A stretch of DNA of 64,000 nucleotides from contig NC_133903.1 of NCBI RefSeq assembly GCF_964199755.1, forward strand, positions 1,927,001-1,991,000. Reading direction: 5' to 3'. The notes under the pieces are model-generated. The model was not told the DNA's origin. It made no database searches and worked only from the letters and a program-made list of their open reading frames with translations. This document shows positions 1-11,955 of the stretch, piece by piece. Numbering within the stretch: the stretch's first letter is position 1; each line of letters opens with the position of its first letter. This DNA comes from Larus michahellis (Eukaryota > Chordata > Aves > Charadriiformes > Laridae). Both the position numbers and the translations under genes were made by a program.

Positions 1-1218
1 AAACACATTGTCAAGCCAGAGCGCGGGCAATGGCCCTTTAAGCATTGTCTGTTTAACTGTAGCACGATCTCTCCTGCACTCGAGTGCTTTCCATAAACAG
101 CAAGTCATCCTGGAAGGGGAGGGAGAGGATGATAAATAATCCTGTTATTCATGCGACTGCGTTCTTTCATGAAACTGGGAAAAGGCAAAATAAAGTGGCG
201 ACTGCGAGAGTGGTGCAAGGCAGTGGGTTGTGTTGCTGCCGTTATTTTGGGCTAGAAGAAGATCTGAAAAGAGGAAGGTGAGCAGAAAACGTTTAGAATG
301 CCAAGAAGAAAGCCAAAAGACAGGGCACAAAAGAACAGCTTTCTCCGCAGCCCGGCTTTGTGTCTCGGCTAACTGTGAGGGCTGGCCATAGCCCTGGTTG
401 CCCACTGCCCGCCCCCCCGGTGGCTACCTGTGCCCGAGCCTTTCTCCTCTTGCGGAGAGGTGGGAAGTGGGAGATGCGCGAGCTCCAGCTGAGCAAGGAG
501 AGAGGCAAAAGGGGGCAACCCCTGGGAAAGAAATCCCATGGAGCAATGGGGAAGCAGAGAAGGAACCTGTTTGCTGAGGGTCCTGGGAAATGAGCTCTAA
601 TTAGTTTTGCTGGGCCAGCCCCTGGTGTTCCCTCCATCGCGCTTTGCCCCTGTGCCGGAGGTTCCTCCCCGCTCCACGGCGGAGGCGTCAGTGCCTGCGC
701 TGCAGCTGCTCCAGTTCTCCGTCTGCCCTCCCCGTGCATCCCCCGGTCCTGAGCTGGGAGGGCTGGAGCCCAGGCATCCCTCCTGCCGCAGGGAGCCTGC
801 ACAGAGGGGGGTAACACCTCATCCCCCCGCCGCTGTGTGCTCTCCGCAGGTGGGTCAGAGCCCTCCGTCCCCGAGATGCTGCTGGAAGCAGCCAGGCCCT
901 GTGCTGCAGCCAAACTGCCCGGCACCAGCCCAGTCTTCAGTTTGAAAGAGCATCTTGTGTCGGGAGAGCGCGTCAGCCCCTCTAAGACTTCCGTGACGAC
1001 ACGCATCCCTCCCGGTGGTGTGGCACTGGGGATTAGGACCGGGCCAGCCACACTGGTATAATCTTCCAGACGTGTCTCTTCCCCACGTAACTTGGTGGCA
1101 TCAGTGCAATTCCTTCAGGCTTATAAAAGCTTAAGCCATTGTAAACAAGGCAGCCTTGGAGCCTAGGTATTGTGGAGAGAGAATTCCTCACCATGTCCCA
1201 GATATTTCAGATGGAGGG

Positions 1219-1241
1219 AAAAAAAAAAAAAAAAAAAAAAA
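1219..1241. repeat. Poly(A) run of 23
   Basis: A pure A tract on the plus strand. The sequence before it was not recognised as a retroposed gene. Confidence 0.97.
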
Positions 1242-2368
1242 GAAGAACATTTAAGACGTCAGCTTCTCCGCTAGTGTAAATGGGACCGGCTCCATTTCGC
1301 CTCGGTCCGGCGGCTCTGTTATACCGTCATTGTGTGAAGCTCCCGTTAAGGCAAATGGGAATTACACATGGCGTGATGAGAAAGCAACGGATACCTTTGT
1401 AAATACTGCACAATCACATGAGCCACATGTATCTTTCCCAAGACACCCTGCCAAACCAGCAGGTGTTTTTTACATCAGGCCTTATATTAACACACTCCTA
1501 CGTATGTCTGGCTGCATCTGCTGCATTAACGATCCTTCGGTGCATAATGGCTGGGTTAGTTTGTGAAGTTAAATACCATGGGCAACAGCCCAGCCGCAAC
1601 GCGTACAAACGTGAAGCTGCTTCTGTTTGTACCACAGGGTTTATTACTCCTGTTCCTTCGCCGTGACTTTTTCTCGCTTTCCTCTCCTCGCTGCATTTTC
1701 CCCCTGTTCCTGCCCATCCTTTCCCCAGTTTGTGGTTCCCAGATCACCTCCATCTCTTTGTTTTCTCCATCTTTCGCCCTAGCTTTCCTCTCTCATTGCA
1801 GTGTCTGTGGGTGCCAGAGCAGACCAAAGCTGCAGCCAGCCATCCCCATCGGCTCCCGCGCACCCCGGCAGCGCTGGAGCCACGGGACGCTCCTCCGGCC
1901 GCTGCCTGTCTGGGGCCCAGGGACAGCGCTGGGGGCTGCTGGTTGGGACCCCACCATTTCACTCTGGATGCTCCTACTGGCTGCTCTGGAGGTGAAAAAA
2001 GCCGGATCAGGTGCTGCTTGAGTGTCTGGTCCGCTTCTACCCTGAATGCAGACAAGAAGCATAACTGGTGGATCTGTGTCCAAGTCCAAAGCCTCTGGGG
2101 AAAACATGTGCCCTCCGCAACAGCCAGTAGAAATCCTGCTTCTAGAGAAGCCAGTGGTGGCAGTCTTTGGGGATTAGTCTTCTATTGTAATTATCAATGA
2201 CTTTAGAAATATTCCGTGGCCAGGCACGAAAGCCGTTTGGGAACAAGGAAGGGCTGAACCCGAAGCCAGCTATCATAGACTTCTACCAAAACCCACCGCT
2301 CTTTGTAGGGCTGATACTGACGTTAGGTAGAAATTTGATGCCAAGGGCATCAGAGAGGTGTGCGTGTT

Positions 2369-2392
2369 CAACTCCCACTGAAATGGGAGTTG
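2369..2392. repeat. Perfect 9-bp inverted repeat, possibly a relic of an ancient repeat
   Basis: CAACTCCCA and TGGGAGTTG flank CTGAAA. The palindrome resembles the core CAACTCCCATTGACTTCAATG and its mirror, which I recall from old dispersed repeats of reptiles and birds. The family link is from memory; the palindrome itself is directly seen. Confidence 0.6.
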
Positions 2393-4612
2393 GGGGCATT
2401 ACTTAATGAGAAGGATTTGAAAAGTACTCTTCTATCCTCTTTTGTTTAAAATTAAGATGCCAGATTCAAACATCCACACTAGCATGGTGTCCCGTTTCCA
2501 TTGCTCATGCTTTTAGTCTTGTAGTTGTTGTCATGGTCCTTCATGGAGGTCTCACCTTTGGTCCCAGGCTCTCTTGGCCTAAGGTTTAGCTTTTTGCAGT
2601 ACTTCCACGGCGCCTGCACATACACAAAGCACAACAGCTGGTGGATCTCTTATTCATGGCTTAATCACTTCCCCCCGGAGGTGTGCGGTGTGATGTGTGG
2701 TCTTACTCACCCCTGCCTTTCTGAGGGATGGAGAGGCAGGGTCAAGCGCAGCCCAGCTTCAGCCCAGCGCTTAAGAGCATGACTAACCTGGAGCGTGGAG
2801 TGTTCTCTCGACGTCATCAGGATGGACCTGCTTCTTTTCCTGGCGTTAAGCAAGCGTTCAGTCTTTTGGCGCTTGCCTTACCACACCCTTCCCATCTCAC
2901 CCTCGTCTCAGCATCACAGTGCTGGCTGCCCACTGGGTTTCCACACATCTCCGCTGACTTGCCCCAGGCCGCCCGTCTGATCTCATAACCACATCTTCTC
3001 TGGTGGTTCACCATGTGCCCCTGGTCCCACCCTCCGTAGGGGTTTGCTGTATCACTGCTACTTTCCCATCCATCTGGAATTTCCCCTGAAGCCCCTGAGC
3101 CACCTACTCCCATAAATGTCATCAGAAACCTTTTGCTGGGAGGGGCTTTTTGTGTTGCGTCTTGTGTTTCTTTGCTTCATGGTTGCATAATCCAAATTGG
3201 CTGTCGATTTAATTTGAAACGCCATTACACCAGAACTGGGCCTCAGCATTCGCAGCACTTGAGAAAGATAAAACAGCGATAGGGAGCCAGATGGCTCAAG
3301 AGGCTGGGAATCAGCGATGGAGTCTTTAACGTCTACATCACTGCTTCAAAATGCAGCTCGGATCCACAGCGAACTCCGTGGTCTCAGTCCAATTTCTAGT
3401 GTATGTATGGTCAGGCCAGAAAAACTTCCCCCATAAAACACCACCTGCTTTGGCTGGGAGCCTGAAGAGGTGGGGGGGGATCTCCTCAAACCAGGGCGAA
3501 ATGTCACCTGCTGCACAAGGGCGACCTGGCCACAGCGGCTCTAGCAGGACTCAGGCATGGTCGGTGGCAAGGGCAATTCCAACTGCAGCACTGCCCACCT
3601 GGCCGGCTTCCGCAGGAAAGGCATTTCCTTCTCTCCAAAATTACCTTTCGAGCTACTTTTAAACCAGCCTTGTTGCTGAGTCTCATGAAGATGGTAACTC
3701 TGCAGTCCCCGAGGTCCGACTTTGATCCCACGTGTACCTAATGAAAGACTCCTCGGAAGCGAGGGACACTTTGCCAAAGTATCGGTAGAAAGAGCAAGAA
3801 GCAAGTAAGAAATTTGTGCTGGGAGTGTCCCTAGGATAAAAACAGTGTGAGAACAAAACCTGGCCGTGCACACGGGAGCCAAAAGCCATACTAGACTGAG
3901 CTACAATTTCTTGCGGCGTAGTCTTCCTTCCTGGTGATGGTTATTTTCCAACCGAGCTGTGATCGAGTTAGAAAGGAGCAGGTGCCAGAGAAGAGGTGAC
4001 CGTGAAATGGCACTAAGGTCGTTACACACGGAGCAGCAGAAAAGCCATCCAGCCTTCCCGGCTCCATTTACTAAAGCCGTAACGGTCTGATGGGGCATCA
4101 GGCCCCTCACTGGTGAAGTCTTTACTGTATGTGAAGGCAGGAGTGCAAATGACTGTTTTTCCTCGCAAGACTTCTTGGCTCGAATGTTGTCCCTCCTCAT
4201 CCCGTCTTCGCTCAGCTGCTCTCTGCCGGGTTCCCCTTGCCCCCGCTGGAAAACGGCCCAGAAACTCCCTCCCCAGCTCCAGGGCCAAGACTGAAACAGC
4301 CGAGCGGGGCTTGTTGTGGAGGTCCCTGCCCCGCTCGCCTCCCCGCGCCGGTCCCTCTCCTGCCTTCAGCCTTGCTCTGGCTGCGTACGCTCCCGGTGCC
4401 CCCGCTGCCCCGGCCAGCGCCTGCCCCCCCATAGGTGGTCCCACCTCGATGGCCCCGCGGCCGCTCTGGGCATCTGCTTTGTACCATCGGCGGTTGTTTG
4501 GTTTATATTCGCCTATCGGGCTGTGACCCTGAACTGGCTTCTCCCTTTAAATTCCTTCCACTTGGCTCTGCCCACACTGTCCACAAAGCCTCTCAAAGAA
4601 ATGCAGCTCGAG

Positions 4613-4651
4613 AAAAAAAAAAAAAATATCTAAGCAGAAGAAAAAAAAAAA
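4613..4651. repeat. Two A-rich runs (14 and 11 A)
   Basis: Runs at 4613-4626 and 4641-4651, separated by TATCTAAGCAGAAG. Simple low-complexity DNA. Confidence 0.95.
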
Positions 4652-5041
4652 CCCTTCACAACAAAATGTCTTTCTCTCTGCCGGCAGCTCCGCTTGGGTG
4701 CGGTTTTCCCCACACTCCCCCGCAGCGGCGGCTCCCCCGGCTCGGCACGGCTCTCGGCACTGCAGGCGACAGGCTCACCCCACGGCTGGGCACGGAGCAC
4801 CCGCAAGCTGTCCCCGTCCCCAGGGCTCGTCGGGGGGGGCCGGGTGCCTGCCCGGGGTCTCCACGCTGCTGCAGAAATGGGCTTTTATCCAGCTTTCATC
4901 CCAAGACCCACATCGCCCCTTCAGCATCTGCCGTTAGGCAGCGCCGCCGCTTGCGCTGAGCTCAGGAGCGGGGTGGGGTGACCCACAAGTCTCCTCCATG
5001 GGGAAGAGCCTGAGAAAGCCCCTTCCAGCCTCAGCTGCGCC

Positions 5042-5044
<3 letters not shown>

Positions 5045-5079
<35 letters not shown>

Positions 5080-5093
5080 AATATATATATATA
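5045..5093. repeat. (AC)15 microsatellite followed by an AT-rich tract
   Basis: Fifteen AC units run from 5045 to 5074 and pass directly into ATATAAATATATATATATA. Such a run is likely length-polymorphic. Confidence 0.97.
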
Positions 5094-6098
5094 GGATTGG
5101 CCCTGTAGAGTAGCAGCTCCACGCGTGTGCTGGTGGGCGGACAGCTTTGCATTTGCCCTCGTGATTTCATGCCAAAAACATTCGCAAGTTCAGCTAGTTG
5201 CTTGATTTCCCTCGCTCTCGCCCTCCCTTGCGCGGTTACTCCCCGCGTCCCCCCGTGGCGTCCCGCGCTCGTCCCCCCGGCCGGCAGCGAGCCCCCGTGC
5301 TGGCTCTCCTCTGCCATCCCTGCAGCTTTACCACCCCCTTGTCCCGCCCCGAGTTCTGAAAGATCTTCTTAAAGATTTTCAGCAGGATCAAAATACATTA
5401 TGCCATACGCATTGCTGTTATCAAGCCTCCCCTTTCGCCTCTATTTTCAGCAGCTATTTTGGGATGATTAATAATTTACGGCGAGGCTTGGCACAGCAAT
5501 GGTTAAAGGGACGAAGCTGATCTGACGCAGGAGCCTTCTGGACAGAAGCAGTTTTACAAAGTCTTATAAGTGCTATTTTCTCTTTAGGAAAGGAGGGGAT
5601 TTTTTTTTTTTTAAAGTGTTGTGAGAACAGGAATGTTTCCCTTTTAGCCAATTCCACATACTTTTTGTTATAGGAGAAGATGTGGTCTGAGGGTTTTAGC
5701 AGAGGCTAAAACAGGGGAGAACTGGATCTATTTTGGTGGTGTATCAAGTGAATAGGAAATAATCGAAAATGCTGCATTAAAAAATGAGTTTAGCAGAAGC
5801 TCCAGGCGAACCCTGTTCCGCAGACAGCCCCCCCTTACCTGCACAGCACCCAACAGGCCGCGCCGCTGGGTGCAAATGTGCAGATTTGATCCATTTCCAC
5901 CCTTTGGCCAAAATACATTCCTTTAATCCTGCCCTCCCGGGAACTGAGGTTTGGTGAGTAATTGTTTTTTCTGTTGGCAAAATGAAGCATTTTGGCTCCC
6001 AGAGGTTGTTGCAAGGCTGTTTTCAGGAGTGCGTTGGATGGTGGACAGACAGGTCTCGTCCGGGGCTCTGCCAGCCGAGATGCTCTCACACGTATGTG

Positions 6099-6718
6099 GC
6101 AACGTGCGCTGGCAGCCCAGGAACCCCCCACATCCCCAGCAGCGTGGGCAGCAGGGCGAGGGGGGGGATTCTGCCCCTCTGCTCCGCTCTGTGAGACCCC
6201 CCTGCAGCGCTGCCTCCAGCGCTGGGGCACCAACAGCAGAAGGACACGGAGCTGTTGGAGCGGGGCCAGAGGAGGCCCCGGAGCTGCTGGGAGGGCTGGA
6301 GCCCCTCTGCTGGGAGGACAGGCTGAGAGAGCTGGGGGGGTTCAGCCTGGAGAAGAGAAGGCTCCGGGGAGACCTTCCAGCCCCTGCCAGTCCCTAAAGG
6401 GGCTCCGGGAAAGCTGGGGAGGGACTCTGGAGCAGGGAGGGGAGCCATGGGACGAGGGGGACTGGAAGAGGGAGATTTAGGTGAGATGTGAGGCAGAAAT
6501 TCTTGGCTGTGAGGGGGGTGAGCCCCTGGCCCAGGTTGCCCAGAGAAGCTGTGGCTGCCCCATCCCTGGAGGGGTTCAAGGCCAGGTTGGACGGGGCTTG
6601 GAGCAACCTGGGCTGGTGGGAGGTGTCCCTGCCCAGGGCAGGGGGTGGCACCGGGTGGGCTTTAAGGTCCCTTCCCACCCAAACCATTCCATGATTCCAT
6701 ATCATCCATATCTATGAT
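6099..6718 (+). mobile_element. CR1 LINE, 5'-truncated, 3' end of about 600 bp
   Basis: This is a non-LTR retrotransposon copy that has lost most of its reverse-transcriptase frame. The recognisable CR1 order is present: the stretch around GGGGGGATTCTGCCCCTCTG, then a frame reading LRELGGFSLEKRRLRGDL (CR1 typically has LRELGLFSLEKRRLRGDL), then GTTGCCCAGAGAAGCTGTGG, then TTTAAGGTCCCTTCCCACCC and the ATTCCATG-type terminal repeat. The frame is interrupted, so the copy is dead. The left edge is approximate because similarity fades there. Confidence 0.95.
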
Positions 6719-8224
6719 GCTGCTTAAGGGGCAGTGTGTAGCTGTGCCCCGGCTGAAGCCCACCGAGAAACCCTTGCTCCCCAGGGCACCGGTGACCGCC
6801 ACGCGACAGCAGCCACCTGCCTTGTGTGGGCTATTTCTCTTTCCCCACCTGCTGCTTGGGCTGAAATCAGAGCTCAGGTTCCCCCACCCCCATCGCAGCA
6901 CCATGTCTCCATCCCAGCCTGCTCTCTGGAAAGGTGGTGGTGAGTTTTCGGGGCACCATGTGACAGGCACGTCCCCTGCCAAGGACACACACCGGTCCTG
7001 GCACTTCAGGTACACGTCCAGCTCTGCCCACAGCCTCACCCCTAATGATGGCTGGGACGTGAAACGCATTAAAAACCAGAGGCCAGGATTTATTTTAAGG
7101 TTAATCTGCTAATGCCAAAGGACCCTATTTGGCAGCAACATAAGGAGAGTTCTCCGCAATTTATATTTCTGCTTTTCTTCCCTTTAACAACCTAATTGTG
7201 TACGTCGCTGTGTGGAATCCAGATGCTGATAATCCTCCCCCAGTTACGCCACCCCCGGAGTGCCCTGTGGAAATCCGCGTGCTGCCTGCGGGCGCCGGGG
7301 AGCGGCGCGTGCCCCGCTGGCCCAGAGACTCCCTGGAGGGGCTGCGGGGGGCCGCGGGAGCCCAGGGTCACAAGAAGAGCCGCTGCAGAGACGTGCAGAG
7401 CCTTCCGTCAGCGCTTCTGAGGAGAATGACCTTTCACGTCTGCATCTCGCTTTGCGCGTCGGTGCAGGGGACGGTCGGTAGCTGTTGGAAAATGGAATAT
7501 TCAGATTGTCGCCGAGGAGAAGCTCACAATTTTCCCCGAAAACTTTCACACCAAATGGAAATTTTCTGACAAACTATTCAGCCGGAACGACCTTTTGTAC
7601 TGCAGAACAAACTGTGATGAACATTCTTTTCTACCAGGTTTTTCTTCTGACATTATGAATCCTGATGGGAGATTAGCCCACACGGCTCGTTATCAGGGTA
7701 TGTAGCATCGGAGGGGAAGACTCGAAGAGCTCTGCGCGATCTTGAAAACAACTACCTGATGCCAATAAGAGATTTGAGATGCTCCTGGAGCCAAAAAGCA
7801 GGAGCCGTGGGCTGCAGTCAGCGCTGGTGGAACTCCTCGCTACGGGGGAAGTTGCCCCAAGGCTGAATTCGCCACAAGAGTCAAGCGGATTAACTCCTAA
7901 GTAACTCGGAGCGAATGAATTACGGGAATTAATTGTTAAGGTCAGCAATGAAATCCTGAGTCCGTTGCAGAGGAAAGAGGATGCATTTCGAAAGGGCTGA
8001 GAATGGCCCCTTTGCTAGATTTATGGGGGTAAGGTGATGAGCGGGAGGTCAGATAATAACCTTGCGAACCACCAAGGCAGACCGAATATGCTTCACCATC
8101 GCCCGCTTGCTTTCCGATGTACGTGTGCCATGCTGGGAAAACAAGGCCCCGTCTGTCCCTGCTGAAACAGAAGCAACAAAATCACACCGTTTGCTAGGGA
8201 AATGCCAAAAGAGGGAAAGAGGGG

Positions 8225-8241
8225 AAAAAAAAAAAAAAAAA
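8225..8241. repeat. Poly(A) run of 17
   Basis: A pure A tract in the left flank. No retroposed gene was recognised before it. Confidence 0.95.
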
Positions 8242-8775
8242 GATAATTGAAACATTCAGGCTGGCAGTAAACGGGGGATAAAGGCGATAAATCTTGAAAG
8301 CGCGCTGCGTTATCGCGGGCGGGAGCTGCCGGCGCTGCTCCTTGGCCGGCGTCTCGCAGCCTGGGGGGGCTGCCCAAGACGCCCGTTATCTGCAGCACCG
8401 GGCTCCGGCCAAGGCCACCGGCCCACGGTAGAAAAGGGGTGTTGAAAGGGAAAAGATACGTGTCCCTCCTGCCGCCGCTGTTTTCCCTCCTAATCAGAGA
8501 AGCTGTGCGTGGGGAAACGGCTGCAGGTGGAAGAGTGTTCATGAACCAACCCCACGGACAAAAGGCTGCCAAACAGGAGGCGGAGAGCGGTGGCTTCGCT
8601 GGGGAAGGACACATGGCCCGCGACGGAGTGGCTCCAAGGCCGTCTCGCATGGTCCTGGTGCTCCAGCGTCACCCAGAGGGCTCGGCGGGCCGGAGGCCGC
8701 CGCTCCGGCACCAGCAGCCCCCTACACCATTCCGAGGGCTTTCTCGGCGCCCGCACAAGCCACCGATCCCTGGTA

Positions 8776-8811
8776 ACTCCGAATTTATTTTAACATGAAT
8801 AAACTCGGAGT
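8776..8811. repeat. Near-perfect 14-bp inverted repeat with 8-nt loop
   Basis: ACTCCGAATTTATT (8776-8789) and AATAAACTCGGAGT (8798-8811) pair at 13 of 14 positions around the loop TTAACATG. It lies in the gene-free left flank. Confidence 0.9.
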
Positions 8812-11800
8812 AAGTGGTCAAGGAACCCCCGTAATTTGGCTGCAAATTTGATGTAAAAGAAGACACAAACTTTCCTTCTGGTTTTAAGTGTTGTTGAAAC
8901 ACAAGCAACAGAGGGGGAAAAACCTGCAAACAAAAATAGTCTCCTTGAGTCTCCTGCGTATTACACGGCAACGAAGGCACGTGACGCTGCAAAGCTCTTG
9001 GCTCGTGGCCTCGCCCCGCTCTCACACGAGCCCTGGAGAAGTTACCAAAGTCCGAGGGGAACCCGGGAGTTCCCATGAGCTTTATCCCTGCTTCCCACCT
9101 TTCCCGCCCCGGTGGCAGGAGTCAGCAGAGGTGTCCTGCGCGGCAGCTGGCTGGCAGTGACCGCTCCATTCCTGCCCAGCGTTGCACCCCGTGGCTCCCT
9201 TCACCCCGTTTTCCATGCTCGGCGTCAGCTCTCCTGTTCGTGGCGCTAAGGTTTGTCCCTGGGTGATTTTCCAGCCGGCAGCGGCGAGGCCCAGCCTCAG
9301 CCAGCCAAAGGGGGTCACCCGGTGGGACATGGGCTCCGGGCAGCACATCAAAGCTGGAGGACTCGATCCTTCTCCGAAGTGCAGCTCCCCTTGGAGGTTT
9401 CTCAGAGACCACCCTCTGCCCCTTTGCTTGCTTTGATGTTCTTCAGTTGGAGGCAGAATTTCAAAACGCTTGACTGTAGGGAAAAAAAAATGCAGAGGAG
9501 AACGCTATTTCTCCCCCAGCTTCTTTCCCCCATCTGCTCAAGGGCTTGATCCTGCAAGTGCTACCGAGACCAAGCCCTGGTCAGTGGGGGACAGATGTTT
9601 GCCAAGTCAGCTCCGAGGTGGGCACTCGGCGCCGAGCACTCGGCTCCTCTCCGTTCTGGGCTCGCCAAGCGGCACCCGGCGCCTCTCCGGGGAGACCTGC
9701 CCCTTCCAAGGTGCCGGCACCGCTCCTTACCCGGAGCACGGCGGTTTGAGGTCTCCAGGCGTCACCACAGGACCCTAGCTTGCTATGGAAATGTTGATCT
9801 GGTAAGAACTCCCTCTCTTCTGCAAAACGCAGCCCTTTCTTTTCCTCTGCTGTGGTAATTTTTCTGCAACTGTAACTCAGCGCTGAGCGGCTCAAGCTGC
9901 AGGCACTAACGCAGCCGCCGCCTCTACCTTCGGGTGGACAGTGTGTATCAGATGGCACCCGGATGGTTTCAGCGTGAATCACTCACTGCCTCTCTAACCG
10001 GCATTCCCATAACCTAAATCTATCAAAAAGAACATAAACCACATCAGAAGCCAGTTCTTGGATACTCATTTGCTAAGACTTTGGAAATCTCTTATATTAA
10101 ACAGATCATCTCTTTATAGGAGTATGAAGCTGCCCTGATTACACAAAGGATGGAAAGGGACAATCTTCCATCTGGGAAGGCTGTTTAACTTCTTCTGGCT
10201 TCCTAAAAAGCCATTGTCTTGTAAACTGAGCATTCCTCCGCTAGCCGGATAGACACAACATTCCCCATCTCCAACCCAACGCCGTGCAAGGCCGGCTTCG
10301 CTCTCTGCGGCGCGGCGGCTCCCGAGCCGGCAGCCGGGAGGTGCCGTGGGATGAGGGGTGCGGGTGGGCTGGTGCCGGCTGCCCCCGGAACACCCCACGG
10401 GGAGCGCGATGGGGCCAGACCCCGTCCTGCCCTGCCTCCTGTGCGCGCTCCCCCCGCAGCGGCCTCTGCCCTGGTGGGTTTTGGAAGGATGCTCTTTGCT
10501 CCAAGCACCTACCGGACATCGACCCCCTTCTCCCCCCACTCGCCGGTGCCCCCCCACGCCGTCCCTGCCCAGATTCGGCTCCAGGTGATGTGACACGGCA
10601 AGAGATGTTAGTCCTCAGCCTTTTAGTCCCCTCCTCTGCCGAGCCCTGTGATACCGACAGCGATTCCCACCCCTTGCCTCCCCAGTGACACTTTAAATTC
10701 GGGAATCAAACGGAGGAGCTTTCCCATGGCGAGTCGCTGGGCTCGCAGGGATCTCACCGGGGCCACCAGCAGCCTCCGAGGCTTTGATCTGGTGGCTCCT
10801 GGGTTTCTCCGTGTGGCTGGAGATACGGTGAAACCCCGGATCCTCAGGAAGATGAACTGCTTCCTTAAAGGGGCTGCCTCGCTCCTTACCCGGGCGGCGA
10901 GCAGGGCCAGGGTCGCTCACACGGGCCACCCGAGGAGGTGACACCTCAGGACACCAAACCACATCCACCGAACACCCTTTGCTTGCAAACCACGGACACC
11001 ACGCACAGTTCTTTCCGCAGCTGGAGAACCAGCTGCGAGCAGCAGTGAGGCGTCAGCCGCTAAATCGGATCTTATAGGGAAGATTTTCCTTCCGTGCTAT
11101 GATAATCCCAGGCATTTTGGTTCTGCGCCGGTAGCTTTTATTCGTGGTTTCCTTCATCTCTGGGCGATAACGTGTTCCGTTTCTGTTTGTGTACATGCTC
11201 TGGTACACGCTATTGTGCGGCTGATGGGCCTTAAGTTCACGCTTTGTTGAAGGTATATTTCTTTCAAAAGGTTTTACATTACTAAAGGTAGCAAGTCACA
11301 AAATAAAACCATTGTTGCAAATATCATTTGAAGTTAATCTTCGTATAATCCACAGTAAATATTTATAGGCAATACAAAAGTGGCCGGATTTGTTTACAGT
11401 TTGGAATTGTTGGAGAGAGGATTCCATATAGATTAGTCGGCTAATCTGCTGTAATCTGCTTAAAAAGCAACCGAAATGGGTTTTCTTTCACTGAATCACG
11501 TTAGCCCCGTGTGCGCAGTGACTTCAGACCGGAGCACAAAAGGGCATTTCCCTCGTGGGCGCCCAGAGCATTGCTCGCGTTGCAGGAGAGCCATAAATTT
11601 CCTCTTCTGCCTCAAAGACGGGGACAGCTGCAGCGCCTGGATCCGCGCTGAGCCGGGCGTCGGGCCCTTCTATCCCATTTCCTCGCTCCAGCGTTTGAAC
11701 TGCATCGCCTGGGGACAGACTGGTCTTTGATGAGGCACCTGCAAGGTGTCTGCACAGAAGTCGTCCTTTCTGAATTTATTCTGTTTTATTTCGCTCCCTC

Positions 11801-11895
11801 CTAAGGAGGATCTACGTGAGGTGCCTCCGCGCTAGCACGCTCCTGCGTTAATAAGGAAAATATCCTGCTAGCTTTCCAGAGGTTTCTAAAGTTTC

Positions 11896-11955
11896 ATGGA
11901 ATCGTATAGAATCATAGAATGGGTAGAGTTGGAAGGGACCTTAAAGAGCATCTCG
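11896..11955 (-). mobile_element. CR1 LINE 3' stub
   Basis: The plus strand reads ATAGAATCATAGAATGGG followed by AGAGTTGGAAGGGACCTTAA and AGAGCATCTCG. This is the reverse complement of the CR1 terminus with its 8-bp tail repeats. Only about 60 bp remain. Confidence 0.9.

Larger units (their letters stand above)
1..6098. other. Gene-free left flank, first part
   Basis: No exon or RNA gene was recognised. GC-rich patches with repeated CpG occur at about 4170-4470, 4690-4970 and 5210-5360. A run of 23 A (1219-1241), A-rich tracts near 4.6 kb, an inverted repeat at 2369-2392 and the (AC)15 tract at 5045 are present. Long open frames here, up to 252 codons at 293-1051 on the minus strand, are explained by GC-rich composition. 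By human synteny this side could lead to PDGFA. Confidence 0.75.
6719..11895. other. Gene-free left flank, second part
   Basis: GC/CpG-rich patches are seen at about 7240-7400 and 8290-8420. The hairpin at 8776-8811 lies here. The AT-richer stretch at 11060-11470 contains TGTTTAC, CATTGTT and several TAATC-type words and could be a regulatory element, but nothing in the sequence proves this. No coding exon was recognised. Confidence 0.7.

Noticed and set aside
293..1051. 252-codon open frame on the minus strand
   Set aside because: GC-rich composition with Pro/Gly/Ala/Ser-rich translation, no recognisable domain and overlapping frames on the other strand. Long chance frames are expected here.
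1122..1129. TATAAAAG, a TATA-box word
   Set aside because: No exon, initiator or coding frame follows in a supportable way. Such words are common by chance.
6086..6705. Several overlapping open frames of 100-160 codons
   Set aside because: They fall inside the CR1 copy and are remnants or shadows of its reverse-transcriptase frame, not host genes.
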